A DNA stretch of 64,000 nucleotides from Verrucomicrobiaceae bacterium UBA1938 (GTDB taxonomy: Bacteria; Verrucomicrobiota; Verrucomicrobiia; Verrucomicrobiales; Verrucomicrobiaceae), in the NCBI GenBank assembly GCA_002336895.1, contig DDFC01000008.1, positions 136,548 through 200,547 on the forward strand, written 5' to 3'. How positions within the stretch are numbered: position 1 is the stretch's first letter; the number at the start of each line of letters is the position of its first letter. The position numbers and the translations under genes are program-made. A model generated the notes under the pieces. It was not told where the DNA came from and ran no database searches. It worked only from the letters and a program-made list of their open reading frames with translations. Positions 8,985-16,316 of this stretch are shown in pieces.

Positions 8985-9752
8985 ATGGCACACACCGCAA
9001 AAGCACGCCCCCTGTCTCACAGCGACCTGCTTCAGCTCAAGCGCTGGAACACCCCCACCATCTACAACGGCTGGGAGCAGATCACCCGCCGCGATCCCGG
9101 CTCCGACGCCTTCAACATCGAGGAAACCCACGACTTCATGCCGCAGATGGGCCCTATGGTGGGCTACGCCGTCACACTTGTGATCGAGCCCTCCAACGCG
9201 GCTCACCGCAGCAGCAATCCGAATGCGGGGGCGGAGTTCCGCCAGTACATCGCCAGCGTGCCGGGGCCGAAGATCATCGTCGTGCAGGATCTCGACAAGC
9301 CCCGCGTGCTCGGCTCCGCCTGGGGCGAGGTCAGCGCCAACATGTTTCGCGCGCTCGGCTGCGTGGGCACCATCACCGACGGCGCCATCCGCGATCTCGA
9401 TGAAATGACCAGCGCTGGATTCAAGGCGCTGGCCCGCCGTCTCTGTGTGGGCCACGCGCACGTCCACCCCGTGCGCTGGGGCTGCGAGGTCGAGGTCTTT
9501 GGCCGCACGGTGGCTCCCGGAGATCTCATCCACGCGGACAAGCACGGCTTCCTCGTCATCCCTCCCGAGGAGCAGCCTGGGCTGCTGGAGGCCGCCCGCT
9601 TCATGGATGAAAACGAATGCACCACCGTCATCCCGGCGGCGCGCAGCTGCGAGGGTCTCGCCACGGCCGAGGCGCTGGCTGGGCTGGAGGAATCCATCGC
9701 CCAGTTTGGCAGCAATCTCAAAGCCCGCTTCTCCCGCAAAGGCGAGTGGTAG
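8985..9752 (+). CDS. RraA-like aldolase/decarboxylase family protein
   Basis: A 255-residue protein of the RraA/HMG-aldolase superfamily. The core WGEVSANMFRALGCVG and DGAIRDLDEM (about residues 108-140) contains the Arg and Asp residues that in relatives bind the pyruvate moiety and the metal, followed by the typical HADKHGFLVIP segment. Family members act as 4-hydroxy-4-methyl-2-oxoglutarate aldolases, oxaloacetate decarboxylases or related enzymes. In this sugar locus a pyruvate-releasing aldolase step is a sensible inference. The ATG at 8985 begins the conserved protein; the frame is open further upstream but without support. First gene of the long plus-strand run. Confidence 0.85.
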   Translation: MAHTAKARPLSHSDLLQLKRWNTPTIYNGWEQITRRDPGSDAFNIEETHDFMPQMGPMVGYAVTLVIEPSNAAHRSSNPNAGAEFRQYIASVPGPKIIVVQDLDKPRVLGSAWGEVSANMFRALGCVGTITDGAIRDLDEMTSAGFKALARRLCVGHAHVHPVRWGCEVEVFGRTVAPGDLIHADKHGFLVIPPEEQPGLLEAARFMDENECTTVIPAARSCEGLATAEALAGLEESIAQFGSNLKARFSRKGEW

Positions 9753-9785
9753 CCGCCAGCTTTTTCATTTCACCATCACGCATTT

Positions 9786-10886
9786 ATGAAACGCCTCCTC
9801 ATCTTCCTGGCCGCCGCTTTTCTGGCGCATGCAGAAAGCACCATCACGCTCAACCTGGAGCCCACCAAGGAGAACCCGCGCAATTCGGAAGGCTCCTTCG
9901 CCACGCTCGCCTCGGGCCGCATTATCTTTTGCTACTCGCACTTCTACGGCGGTGCCGGAGATGAGAGCCCCGCGCGCATCGTGCGCATTCATTCTGACGA
10001 CCAGGGCCGCACCTGGAGCCAGCCTGTGACCGTGGTGGAAAACACCGGCGGCGACAATGTGATGAGCGTCTCCCTGCTGCGCCTCGCCAGCGGCAAACTG
10101 GCCATGTTTTACTGCATCAAAAACAGCTGGATCGACTGCCGGCCGCACATGCGCATCTCCACTGATGAGGGAGAGACCTGGAGCGAGCCCAAACTGGTGC
10201 TGCAGGCTCCGGGTTATTTCGTGATGAACAACGACCGCGTCATCCAGACCAGCAAGGGCCGCATCGTCATCCCGCTGGCGTTTCACCGCTCACGCGGGAC
10301 GGATCCGGAAACCAGCAAGTCATGGGACGCACGCGCCATCGCCATGTGGATCTATTCCGACGATGAAGGCGCCACCTGGACAGAGTCCTCCAGCTGGTGG
10401 GCCATGCCCGTGCGCAGCGGCAGTGGCCTGCAGGAGCCCGGAGTGGTGGAGCTGGCAGACGGCGGCCTCTTCTCCTGGTGCCGCACCGACCAGGGCGCGC
10501 AGTACGGCTTCTACTCCACGGATGCGGGCAAGACCTTCTCCCCGCCCGTGCCCACCGAGATGAAATCTCCCAACGGCCCCGCCAGCATCAAGCGCCTGCC
10601 CGGCAGCAGCGATCTCCTCGCCATCTACAACGATCACTCCGGCATGTTCCCTTTCCCGCCCAAGAAGCGCAATCCCTACGTGGCTGCCATCTCCACCGAC
10701 GGCGGCAAGACCTGGCCCAAGCGCAAGCTCATCGAGAGCGATCCCGACGGCCTCTACCACTACACCGCCATCCACTTCGTCGGCGATGCCATGCTCATCG
10801 GCTACTGCGCTGGCGACAGCAAGGTGGGCGCTCTGAACCGCCTGCGCATTCGCCGCATCACGCTCGACTGGCTCAAGCAGCCCTGA
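9786..10886 (+). CDS. Secreted sialidase-family (Asp-box) exo-glycosidase-like protein
   Basis: A 366-residue protein with a signal peptide (about 1-17). Five Asp-box motifs of the form S-x-D-x-G-x-T-W/F are visible (SDDQGRTW, STDEGETW, SDDEGATW, STDAGKTF, STDGGKTW), spaced as in a six-bladed BNR propeller. The family includes bacterial sialidases and propellers acting on other sugars. An Arg just before the first blades (NPRNSEGSF) and a late Arg/Tyr set could form the active site, but the full sialidase Arg triad cannot be confirmed by eye. It begins 33 bases after the RraA-like gene. Confidence 0.85.
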   Translation: MKRLLIFLAAAFLAHAESTITLNLEPTKENPRNSEGSFATLASGRIIFCYSHFYGGAGDESPARIVRIHSDDQGRTWSQPVTVVENTGGDNVMSVSLLRLASGKLAMFYCIKNSWIDCRPHMRISTDEGETWSEPKLVLQAPGYFVMNNDRVIQTSKGRIVIPLAFHRSRGTDPETSKSWDARAIAMWIYSDDEGATWTESSSWWAMPVRSGSGLQEPGVVELADGGLFSWCRTDQGAQYGFYSTDAGKTFSPPVPTEMKSPNGPASIKRLPGSSDLLAIYNDHSGMFPFPPKKRNPYVAAISTDGGKTWPKRKLIESDPDGLYHYTAIHFVGDAMLIGYCAGDSKVGALNRLRIRRITLDWLKQP

Positions 10887-10893
10887 TGATCCC

Positions 10894-12093
10894 ATGCGCA
10901 CGCTCCTTCTTCTCCTCTGCCTTTGCTCACACCTGCTGGCGGAAGCACCGCTGAAAACAGCCGCGCTCCTCGCCGCAGGAGAGGAGCCTGTGCGCATCGT
11001 CTGCATCGGCGACAGCATCACCGGTGTCTATTATCACAGCGGCGGTCGCCGGGCCTATCCCGAGATGCTCCAGCTCGCACTTCAGCAGCTCTACCCGCAG
11101 GCAAAGCTCAGCGTGCATAATGCGGGCATCAGCGGAGACACCACCACCGGCGGCCTCAAGCGGCTGGAGCGCGATGTGCTCTCCCGCAAGCCGCATCTCG
11201 TGACGATCATGTTTGGCATGAACGATCTCGTGGGCACGCCTGTGGACGTCTTTAAAAAGAACCTGCGCGAGATGATCGCACGCTGCCGCACAGGCGGTGC
11301 CGAGGTGCTGCTCTGCACGCAGAACTCCGTCGTCGAGACTCCGCAGCGGCCCCGGGCCCGCCTCGCCGAGTTTACCCAGGCCATCCGCGATGTGGCCAAA
11401 GACGAAGCGCTTGTGGTGGCGGATTGCTTTGCTGCATTTGAGTCTGTGCGCTCTGCCGATACCAGCGAATGGGATCTGCTGCTCAGCGACACCATTCATC
11501 CCAACATGGCCGGTCACAAGCTCTTTGCCGAGACGCTCGCTCAGGCCATCACCGGACAGACGGTTTCTCTTCGAGACATCGGGCCGCCCACACCTGCTCT
11601 GACCCACACGATCGCAAAGCTCAAGGCCGGGCAGCCGGTGCAGGTGCTCGCCATGCCGCCGTATGATTCGCTCATCACACCTGCCTTGCAGCGTCTCTAT
11701 CCCGCAGCCGTGGTCAAGGTCTCGTCCTGGCCAGTGGCCGGGCAGACACTGGTGCAAATGGAGGCATCTGCACGCAAGGTGCGCAGCCTGAAGCCGGATC
11801 TGGTGCTCGTCGCCCTGCCCGCTGAGATTCCGCTGCAGGATCAGGCGCAGTTTCATCATAGTTACTCGTGGGTCATGAACTGGTCCCTCAGCTTTGGCGT
11901 GCAGCAGTGGGATGTGGTGGTGGCGCTGCCCTCGGTGGCAAAGCCGGTGCTCAGCAAGGAGGAAAGCCGCCACGAGGCATTCGCTCAGCGCCTCATCAAA
12001 GCGCAGGATCTTTCGATGATCGCTCGCAGTGCAGGCGACACCACGCCTCTGCCCGAAATCCTCTCCACCTGGCTCGCCCACCAACAACCCTGA
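10894..12093 (+). CDS. Secreted SGNH/GDSL-type esterase
   Basis: A 399-residue protein with a signal peptide (about 1-17). SGNH blocks are in order: GDSIT (nucleophile Ser, near residue 43), NAGISGDTT (Gly), FGMNDL (Asn) and DTIHPNMAG (Asp-His, near residue 205). A second domain of about 170 residues follows (from about 230) with the pattern LVLVALPAEIP, which resembles a degenerate second SGNH-like fold lacking the catalytic set. Such enzymes remove acetyl or other acyl groups from glycans. It starts 7 bases after the sialidase-like gene, so it is co-transcribed. Confidence 0.87.
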   Translation: MRTLLLLLCLCSHLLAEAPLKTAALLAAGEEPVRIVCIGDSITGVYYHSGGRRAYPEMLQLALQQLYPQAKLSVHNAGISGDTTTGGLKRLERDVLSRKPHLVTIMFGMNDLVGTPVDVFKKNLREMIARCRTGGAEVLLCTQNSVVETPQRPRARLAEFTQAIRDVAKDEALVVADCFAAFESVRSADTSEWDLLLSDTIHPNMAGHKLFAETLAQAITGQTVSLRDIGPPTPALTHTIAKLKAGQPVQVLAMPPYDSLITPALQRLYPAAVVKVSSWPVAGQTLVQMEASARKVRSLKPDLVLVALPAEIPLQDQAQFHHSYSWVMNWSLSFGVQQWDVVVALPSVAKPVLSKEESRHEAFAQRLIKAQDLSMIARSAGDTTPLPEILSTWLAHQQP

Positions 12094-12104
12094 TTTCCCA
12101 ATTT

Positions 12105-12920
12105 ATGAGACGCTCCAAAGTCCTCGCCAAAATCCGCTCCGGCCAGGTGGCCCGAATCTGCTGCACGGGCTCGCCCATCGCCTTCTTCCCGGCCATCGCC
12201 GCCCATTTTCACTACGACGGCATCTGGGTGGATGCCGAGCACCGCGTCTGGTCTGCACAGGACGCCGAGACCATGATCGGCCGCCACCACGCGGCGGACA
12301 TCGACTGCGTCTGGCGCGCGCAGACCAAGGAGAAAAACGGCCTCTACCGCCTGCTGGAAGACGGTGCCTCCGGCCTCATGATCCCGCACGTGGGCAGCGC
12401 GGACGAGGCGCGTGCACTGGTCAATGCCATGAAGTTTCCACCGCTGGGAGATCGCGGCTTTTGCGGAGGCGGGCGCGATGCCAGCTACTGGATCGGCAAA
12501 CCGGCGGACTACACCGACGCCGCCAATCGTGAGACCTTTCTCGTGGCGCAGATTGAGACGCCGGATGCGCTCGCACAGGTGGATGAAATCGCCGCCGTTC
12601 CCGGTGTCGATGTCCTCTTCCTCGGTCCTGGAGACATGTCCCTGCGGCTGGGCTGCACACCTGCTGTGAATGATCCCGTGATGATGGAGGTGCAGAAGAA
12701 AATCTCCGCCGCCTGCCGCAAGCACGGCAAGACCTGGGGCCGCCCCGTGGGCAGTGCAGCTGACGCGAAGACGATCATCGAGCTGGGCGCGCAGTTTGTC
12801 GTGCTGGGCAGCGAATTCGGCGCGCTGCACGCACACCTCAGCGACTGCTCGGCGCAGTTTGACAGCGTGCTCAATGAAGTCTCCGGCCAGTCCGCCATCC
12901 CCGGAGGCAAAACCTACTGA
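12105..12920 (+). CDS. HpcH/HpaI-type aldolase
   Basis: A 271-residue cytoplasmic TIM-barrel enzyme of the HpcH/HpaI (class II, metal-dependent) aldolase family. Diagnostic segments are GIWVDAEH near residue 40, MIPHVGSADEARALVNAMKF near residue 90, QIETPDALAQVDEIAAV near 148 and FLGPGDMSLRLG near 172. The family splits 4-hydroxy-2-oxo acids into pyruvate and an aldehyde, as with 2-keto-3-deoxy sugar acids. The ATG at 12105, 11 bases after the esterase stop, is chosen because the family fold begins here. Confidence 0.88.
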   Translation: MRRSKVLAKIRSGQVARICCTGSPIAFFPAIAAHFHYDGIWVDAEHRVWSAQDAETMIGRHHAADIDCVWRAQTKEKNGLYRLLEDGASGLMIPHVGSADEARALVNAMKFPPLGDRGFCGGGRDASYWIGKPADYTDAANRETFLVAQIETPDALAQVDEIAAVPGVDVLFLGPGDMSLRLGCTPAVNDPVMMEVQKKISAACRKHGKTWGRPVGSAADAKTIIELGAQFVVLGSEFGALHAHLSDCSAQFDSVLNEVSGQSAIPGGKTY

Positions 12921-12924
12921 TGCC

Positions 12925-14148
12925 ATGAAATGCCATCTTCTTCTCCTCGCCCTGGCCGCCCCGCTGCTCTGCGCCGCGGAGCCGCCAAAGACGCACAACG
13001 GCGTCAAGCTCCTCGTGGTGAATGACGACGGCTTCAGCGCCTTTCACAGCGGGCGCTACAAGACAGCGGAGGATCTGCGCCAGGCCATGCTGGCCTACAA
13101 AGACAGCCAGGTGGCTGTGATGGAGTGGTGCATCATCGCGGGCAGCCGGGCCAACTACCCCAGCAAGGTCACGGAGCTGATCGGCGCCGGCATAACGGAG
13201 TTCCCACGCCGGGGCGACAAGCTGGCGCATGAAACACTCAAGCGCATGGCCGATGGCGGTGAGAACACGCTCAAAATTGTGACCGACTCCTGCCATGAGG
13301 CCGGGCTGGCCTGCTATGCTTCGCTGCGCATGAACGGAGACTACCCGGAGAGCATGTGGGAGGGCAGCTTTCCCAGATATGCCAACAGCACCTTCTGGTG
13401 GCAGCACCCGGAGCTGCGCATCGTCGATGCCAAAGGCAAGACCGGCTACCGTTTCTCCTTTGCCTTTCCCGAGGTGCGCGAGTTCAAGCTGAGCATCCTC
13501 CGCGAGGCCGTGCAGCAGGACATCGATGGCATCAATCTCGACTTCCAGCGTCATCCGGTGTTCTTCGGGTTTGAAAAGCCCATGGCCGATGCGTTTAAAG
13601 CCAAATACGGTGTCGAAGCCGCCACGGCAGGCCAGGATGATCCGCGCTGGGTGCCGCTGCGCTATGAGGTCATGACGCAGTTTGTGCGCGAGGTGCGGCA
13701 GATTCTTGATGAAGCAGGCAAGGCGAAGAACAAGCACCTCGGCCTCTCCGTGCGCATCGACTGGCAGAAATACCCCACCTGGGGCTGCGACATCGCCACC
13801 TGGCTGAAGGAGGGACTGCTCGACTACCTCGTGGTGGGCCAGTATGGGCTCGGCGGCTACGACTTTGACATCGCCCCCTTTGTGCAGATGGCGAAAGGCA
13901 GCGGCTGCGCGGTGCTGTTTGGAGAGGAGGCCATCACCAAAGGCCACGACCGCACCGCCGAGGAGGACCGCCTCATTGCCGCAGGCAAGATGAAGCCGCC
14001 GCCCAGCGAGCATCTCACCCGTGAGCAGTATGAGGCCCGCGCCGCCAAGGTATACTCAGCCGGAGGGGATGGACTGCATCTTTTCAATGAGACCCGGAAA
14101 GAAATGTTCACGGGGCTCGGTGATGTAAAGACCGCCACTGCACGCTGA
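12925..14148 (+). CDS. Secreted TIM-barrel, glycoside-hydrolase-like protein
   Basis: A 407-residue protein with a signal peptide (about 1-17, ending LLCAA-EPPK). The body resembles the bacterial GHL10-like/DUF4985-type putative glycosidase barrels. Conserved-looking strand ends are seen in DGINLDFQRHP (near residue 195, with an acidic and an Arg residue), GLSVRIDWQKYP and YLVVGQYG. A catalytic acid pair cannot be fixed by eye. It begins 4 bases after the aldolase stop. An 8-bp inverted repeat spans its stop codon. Confidence 0.75.
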   Translation: MKCHLLLLALAAPLLCAAEPPKTHNGVKLLVVNDDGFSAFHSGRYKTAEDLRQAMLAYKDSQVAVMEWCIIAGSRANYPSKVTELIGAGITEFPRRGDKLAHETLKRMADGGENTLKIVTDSCHEAGLACYASLRMNGDYPESMWEGSFPRYANSTFWWQHPELRIVDAKGKTGYRFSFAFPEVREFKLSILREAVQQDIDGINLDFQRHPVFFGFEKPMADAFKAKYGVEAATAGQDDPRWVPLRYEVMTQFVREVRQILDEAGKAKNKHLGLSVRIDWQKYPTWGCDIATWLKEGLLDYLVVGQYGLGGYDFDIAPFVQMAKGSGCAVLFGEEAITKGHDRTAEEDRLIAAGKMKPPPSEHLTREQYEARAAKVYSAGGDGLHLFNETRKEMFTGLGDVKTATAR

Positions 14149-14157
14149 AGCGGTCTT
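14128..14157 (+). terminator. Hairpin spanning a stop codon, possible intra-operon attenuator
   Basis: AAGACCGC (14128-14135) and GCGGTCTT (14150-14157) make a perfect 8-bp stem with a 14-base loop that contains the TGA stop of the preceding gene. There is no proper T-tract, so it may only reduce read-through or protect the upstream transcript. Confidence 0.35.
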
Positions 14158-14181
14158 CTCGTCTCATCATCCACTCCTCTC

Positions 14182-15552
14182 ATGAAAGCACTGCTCGTCA
14201 TCGCGATTCTTCTTTCACCCCTCGGCCTGTGGTGCATCGCATCTGCCGCCGAGCCGGTGCGCATCGCCACCTTTGACGTGGACGCCACGCCGCCGCTCGG
14301 CTCCGCCATGGCCTATGATCCGGTCAAGCGGGTGGATGACCTGACGCTGCGCTGCCGTGGCATTGTTATTCTCGGCTCAGGTCAGCCGGTGGTGCTCTGC
14401 GCGGTGGACTGGATCGGCATTGCCAATGAGGGGCATGATGCCTTTCGCGCCGCGCTGGCCGAGGCAGCCGGCACCATGCCGGGCCGTGTGGCGGTGCACA
14501 CGCTGCATCAGCATGATGCGCCGGGATGCGACTTCACAGCAGAGAAGCTCATCCAGGAGCTCGGAGTGCAGGGCTATACACGCTTTGAGGGCACGTTTCA
14601 CCGTCAGGTCATTCAGCGTGCGGCAGATGCCATTCGTGCCTCCTTGCCAAATGCACAGCCCGTCAGCCACTACGGCTACGGCGAGGCCGTGGTGAAAGAG
14701 GTGGCGTCCAACCGCCGCGTGGAGCGCCTGGCTGATGGCAAGGTGGGCCGCATGCGCGGCAGCGCCTGCAAGATCGAAGGACTCATCTCTCTGCCCGAAG
14801 GACTGATCGATCCCCTCGTTTCTGTGCTCAGCTTTTGGAATGGAGACAAACCCGTGGCGGTGATCAGCAGCTATGCCTGTCACCCGCAGAGCTACTACCG
14901 CCTTGGCATTCCCAGCCCGGATTTCCCCGGCATCGCGCGCTTCATTCGCGGCCAGGATGTGAATGCCGCGCTGCATGTGCACTTCAATGGCGCTGGTGGA
15001 AACGTGGCAGCGGGCAAGTACAACGACGGCGCTCAGGCCAATCGTGTCATCCTCGCCACCCGCCTCGCCGCAGGCATGCGCGAGGCCTATGACAAAACCG
15101 TGAAGCAGCCGCTCACCAGCGCAGACATTGGCTGGAACGGCGTGCCGGTAAAGCTGCCGCTCTCTCCACGCCTGAACGAGGAGGAGCTCATCGCCAAACT
15201 CAAGGCCACAGCTGCGAAGGGCTACATCTCTTATGCCGACCAGCTGGCCTTTGTGCGCCGCAGCAAGGCCGGGCATCAGATCGACATCACCTGCCTGCAG
15301 GTTGGAGACACACGCATGCTGCATCTGCCCGGCGAGCTTTTTGTCGAATACCAGCTCGCCGCCAAGGCCATGCGCCCGGACCTCCACGTCATGATGGCGG
15401 CCTACGGCAACTACGGCCCCGGCTACATCGGCACGGCGGCCGCTTATCCTGAGGGCGGCTACGAAACCGGCCCCACTTCCTCCAATGTCGCCCCCGAGGT
15501 GGAGCAGGTGCTCACCGGCGCCATGCAGCAGCTGCTTGGCAAGAAGCCGTGA
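14182..15552 (+). CDS. Secreted neutral-ceramidase-like (alkaline ceramidase N-terminal domain) protein
   Basis: A 456-residue protein with an N-terminal signal/anchor (about 1-22). The sequence VRIATFDVDATPPLGSAMAYD is followed by VLCAVDWIGI and VHTLHQHDAPG near residue 115, the metal-binding His region of the neutral/alkaline non-lysosomal ceramidase N-terminal fold. These proteins are very common and usually of unknown substrate in Verrucomicrobia and Planctomycetes. An amide- or ester-cleaving role on a glycan or lipid is inferred. Confidence 0.82.
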   Translation: MKALLVIAILLSPLGLWCIASAAEPVRIATFDVDATPPLGSAMAYDPVKRVDDLTLRCRGIVILGSGQPVVLCAVDWIGIANEGHDAFRAALAEAAGTMPGRVAVHTLHQHDAPGCDFTAEKLIQELGVQGYTRFEGTFHRQVIQRAADAIRASLPNAQPVSHYGYGEAVVKEVASNRRVERLADGKVGRMRGSACKIEGLISLPEGLIDPLVSVLSFWNGDKPVAVISSYACHPQSYYRLGIPSPDFPGIARFIRGQDVNAALHVHFNGAGGNVAAGKYNDGAQANRVILATRLAAGMREAYDKTVKQPLTSADIGWNGVPVKLPLSPRLNEEELIAKLKATAAKGYISYADQLAFVRRSKAGHQIDITCLQVGDTRMLHLPGELFVEYQLAAKAMRPDLHVMMAAYGNYGPGYIGTAAAYPEGGYETGPTSSNVAPEVEQVLTGAMQQLLGKKP

Positions 15553-15581
15553 GTTAGACAGCCGAACACACTCTTGATGAT

Positions 15582-16316
15582 ATGAAAGTCAGCAGCAAAA
15601 TCCTCGGCGACTACGAACGCGATGGCGTGGTGCTGATTCATCAGTTTCTCAATGCTGGCGAGATCGCCGCCGTGCGTGCGGAGCTGGAGCGCTACATTCG
15701 CGATGACCTTGCTGCGCTGCCGGTGGATGCACGCACGATGGAAAAGGATGAGAAAACTGTGCGCAATCTCTGGCGGCTGGAAAAGTACAGCGCCTTTTTC
15801 CGACGTCTTGGCGAACGCGCGGACATCCTCACACTCGTGGCTCCGCTGGTGCATGGCGAGCCCGTTCTCGTCGGCGTGGAGACTTTCAACAAGCCCGCGC
15901 GCATCGGCTCCGGCGTGCCGTATCACCAGGACAATGCCTACTTCTGCCAGAGCCCGCCGGACATGCTCACGATCTGGATCGCCATTGATTCGGTCACAGA
16001 GGCCAATGGCCCGGTCTTCTTTGTCAAAGGCTCCCACCATGGCGGCATGCAGCCCACCCGGCCCAGCGGCGTGCGTGGAAACAGCATCGGCATGGCGGAG
16101 CCTTCCACGGTGCCGCTGAGCGAGCAGTTTTGCGGCCTCCTGGCTCCCGGAGACGCCACCATTCATCACTGCGAGACGATCCATCACTCCGCACCAAACA
16201 CCACGGACTGCTCCCGTCTTGGACTGCTGCTCGTCTATCGCGGCAGCCATACGCAGACGGACCCTGTGCTGAAAGCCGCCTACGCCACTGCTGTGGCTGC
16301 CACACCTCCTGCATGA
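15582..16316 (+). CDS. Phytanoyl-CoA dioxygenase (PhyH) family Fe(II)/2-oxoglutarate oxygenase
   Basis: A 244-residue cytoplasmic enzyme with the double-stranded beta-helix metal triad. H-x-D lies in YHQDN near residue 113, and the distal His is in the HHCETIHHSAPN block near residue 200, followed by an Arg that would hold 2-oxoglutarate (SRLGLLLVYRG). Family members hydroxylate small molecules. In this locus it may oxidise a sugar side-chain or an amine. Its stop overlaps the next start (ATGA at 16313-16316), indicating translational coupling. Confidence 0.87.
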   Translation: MKVSSKILGDYERDGVVLIHQFLNAGEIAAVRAELERYIRDDLAALPVDARTMEKDEKTVRNLWRLEKYSAFFRRLGERADILTLVAPLVHGEPVLVGVETFNKPARIGSGVPYHQDNAYFCQSPPDMLTIWIAIDSVTEANGPVFFVKGSHHGGMQPTRPSGVRGNSIGMAEPSTVPLSEQFCGLLAPGDATIHHCETIHHSAPNTTDCSRLGLLLVYRGSHTQTDPVLKAAYATAVAATPPA

